A stretch of 32,367 nucleotides of DNA from Minisyncoccota bacterium (GTDB lineage: Bacteria; Patescibacteriota; Minisyncoccia; JAHIHE01; JAGLIN01). The position numbers and the translations under genes are program-made. Shown piece after piece: positions 31,648 through 32,367 of the stretch. Location of the stretch: positions 1 through 32,367 of the forward strand of contig JAGLOZ010000043.1 in the NCBI GenBank assembly GCA_023137595.1, read 5' to 3'. The notes beneath the pieces are model-generated. The model saw only the letters and a list, made by a program, of their open reading frames with translations. It had not been told where the DNA came from and made no database searches. Position 1 is the stretch's first letter, and each line of letters starts with the position of its first letter.

Positions 31648-32367
31648 ATGAAAAAACTAAATATATGCTATTTAACTCAACAGTATGGTAATTTTGTAAG
31701 CGGAGTTGGAACTTATTCTACAAACTTAATAAATTCAGCTGTAGAGCAAGGGCACAAAGTTTCTGTTATATGTCCAAAGGAGAAAAAAAGGGAATTTGAC
31801 AGTCCGATCGTTAAATTGATAGAAGTGAAAAGAAAAAAATGGGATCCGTCCCATGGAAATTGGTTTACATTATCCTTCCAGTTCTCTCTTGAGTTAAAAA
31901 AGCTGATAAGAAAGAGAAAAATTGATATTATTCATTTTACTGATGCCAGAGAATGTTTTTTTTGTAATTTTTTAGGAAAAAATAAAAACATTTTAACCAT
32001 AGGGACAATGCATGATTATATTTTTGCGGAAGCTGATCATAATCCGTTCTTTTATAAAAAATTATATAATGACTGGATAAAAAGATATGCTTATTATAAC
32101 AGCGTTAAAGTTTTAGAAAAAAGATGTCTAAAAAAATTAGATTTTATAATTTGTGTTTCTAGTTTCGTGAAAGAAAAGCTTGTTAGTTGTTACAAAATAA
32201 AAGAAAAAAACACTGCAGTTGTTTATAACGGGATTAATTTCGCAACTGACGGATCGGGAAACAAAAAGAAGGAAAGAGCTATTTTGATAATAGGAAACAA
32301 TTTGCAGAGAAAAGGAATTATAACTTTGTTTAAAGCATTTCTTTTGATAAAAGAAAAATATTCTGAT
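31648..32367 (+). CDS. GT4-family glycosyltransferase, 3' end beyond the window
   Basis: The frame is open from ATG 31648 to the end of the window (240 codons). It begins MKKLNICYLTQQYGNFVSGV and shows the opening glycine loop (SGVGTYSTNLINSAVEQGH), then IIHFTDARE, IGTMHDYIF, ICVSSFVKEKL and VVYNGINF, and reaches ILIIGNNLQRKGI at the start of the donor domain. These are N-terminal GT4 features. It follows the previous GT4 gene by 20 bases on the same strand. Confidence 0.85.
   Translation, partial: MKKLNICYLTQQYGNFVSGVGTYSTNLINSAVEQGHKVSVICPKEKKREFDSPIVKLIEVKRKKWDPSHGNWFTLSFQFSLELKKLIRKRKIDIIHFTDARECFFCNFLGKNKNILTIGTMHDYIFAEADHNPFFYKKLYNDWIKRYAYYNSVKVLEKRCLKKLDFIICVSSFVKEKLVSCYKIKEKNTAVVYNGINFATDGSGNKKKERAILIIGNNLQRKGIITLFKAFLLIKEKYSD

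Overview
The window looks like a chromosomal segment of a Candidate Phyla Radiation (Patescibacteria) bacterium, probably of the Parcubacteria side. The evidence is indirect. The DNA is AT-rich. UGA is a normal stop, which argues against Gracilibacteria/SR1. There is a PrgI, TraC-like and VirB4 secretion gene set of the kind seen in these small genomes. Many predicted membrane proteins cannot be assigned, and the intergenic DNA is full of short palindromes and AT-rich repeats. No rRNA, transposase or CRISPR array is visible.

Layout. (1) 1-1200: rsmA (16S rRNA dimethyltransferase), carrying two in-frame palindromic insertions, followed by more copies of one of them. (2) 1247-3495: a canonical promoter, a long folded leader, a putative SPFH-like membrane protein and a coupled second membrane protein, ended by a terminator. 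(3) 3631-14998: a type IV secretion-like cluster on the plus strand. It holds a giant VirB6-like protein with an HEXXH motif in its tail, an unknown soluble protein, PrgI (VirB3-like), a TraC-like protein, the VirB4 ATPase, a charged membrane protein and a VirB2-like pilin with a cysteine-rich extracellular part. An S23/Avd-like four-helix-bundle gene inside an inverted-repeat cassette, and a MITE-like element, interrupt the cluster. No VirD4, VirB11 or relaxase is present here. (4) 14990-24239: minus-strand genes. These are a single-pass protein, tRNA-Ser(CGA), two very small ORFs, a 708-aa protein with an exact 111-bp tandem duplication, pnp with a long leader hairpin, two unassigned genes, a NYN-domain protein and rpsO. 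(5) 24685-26240: a candidate structured RNA, a Xer-type tyrosine recombinase and tRNA-Leu(UAG). (6) 26464 to the end: surface-polysaccharide genes. These are a GT-C-like membrane protein, UDP-glucose 6-dehydrogenase, a GtrB/ArnC-like GT2 and two GT4 enzymes, the last cut by the window edge.

How it may work together. The secretion-like cluster and the sugar genes both point to the cell surface: a trans-envelope machine with a short pilin-like subunit next to genes that build an exopolysaccharide or glycosylated surface. RNA-handling functions (rsmA, rpsO, NYN protein, pnp) form the housekeeping part. The most striking features are the palindromic elements inside coding sequence, the peptidase-like motif in the VirB6-like tail, the Cys-rich pilin, the cassette-borne S23/Avd-like gene and the folded leader of pnp. 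All function calls rest on motif reading alone; no homology search was possible.
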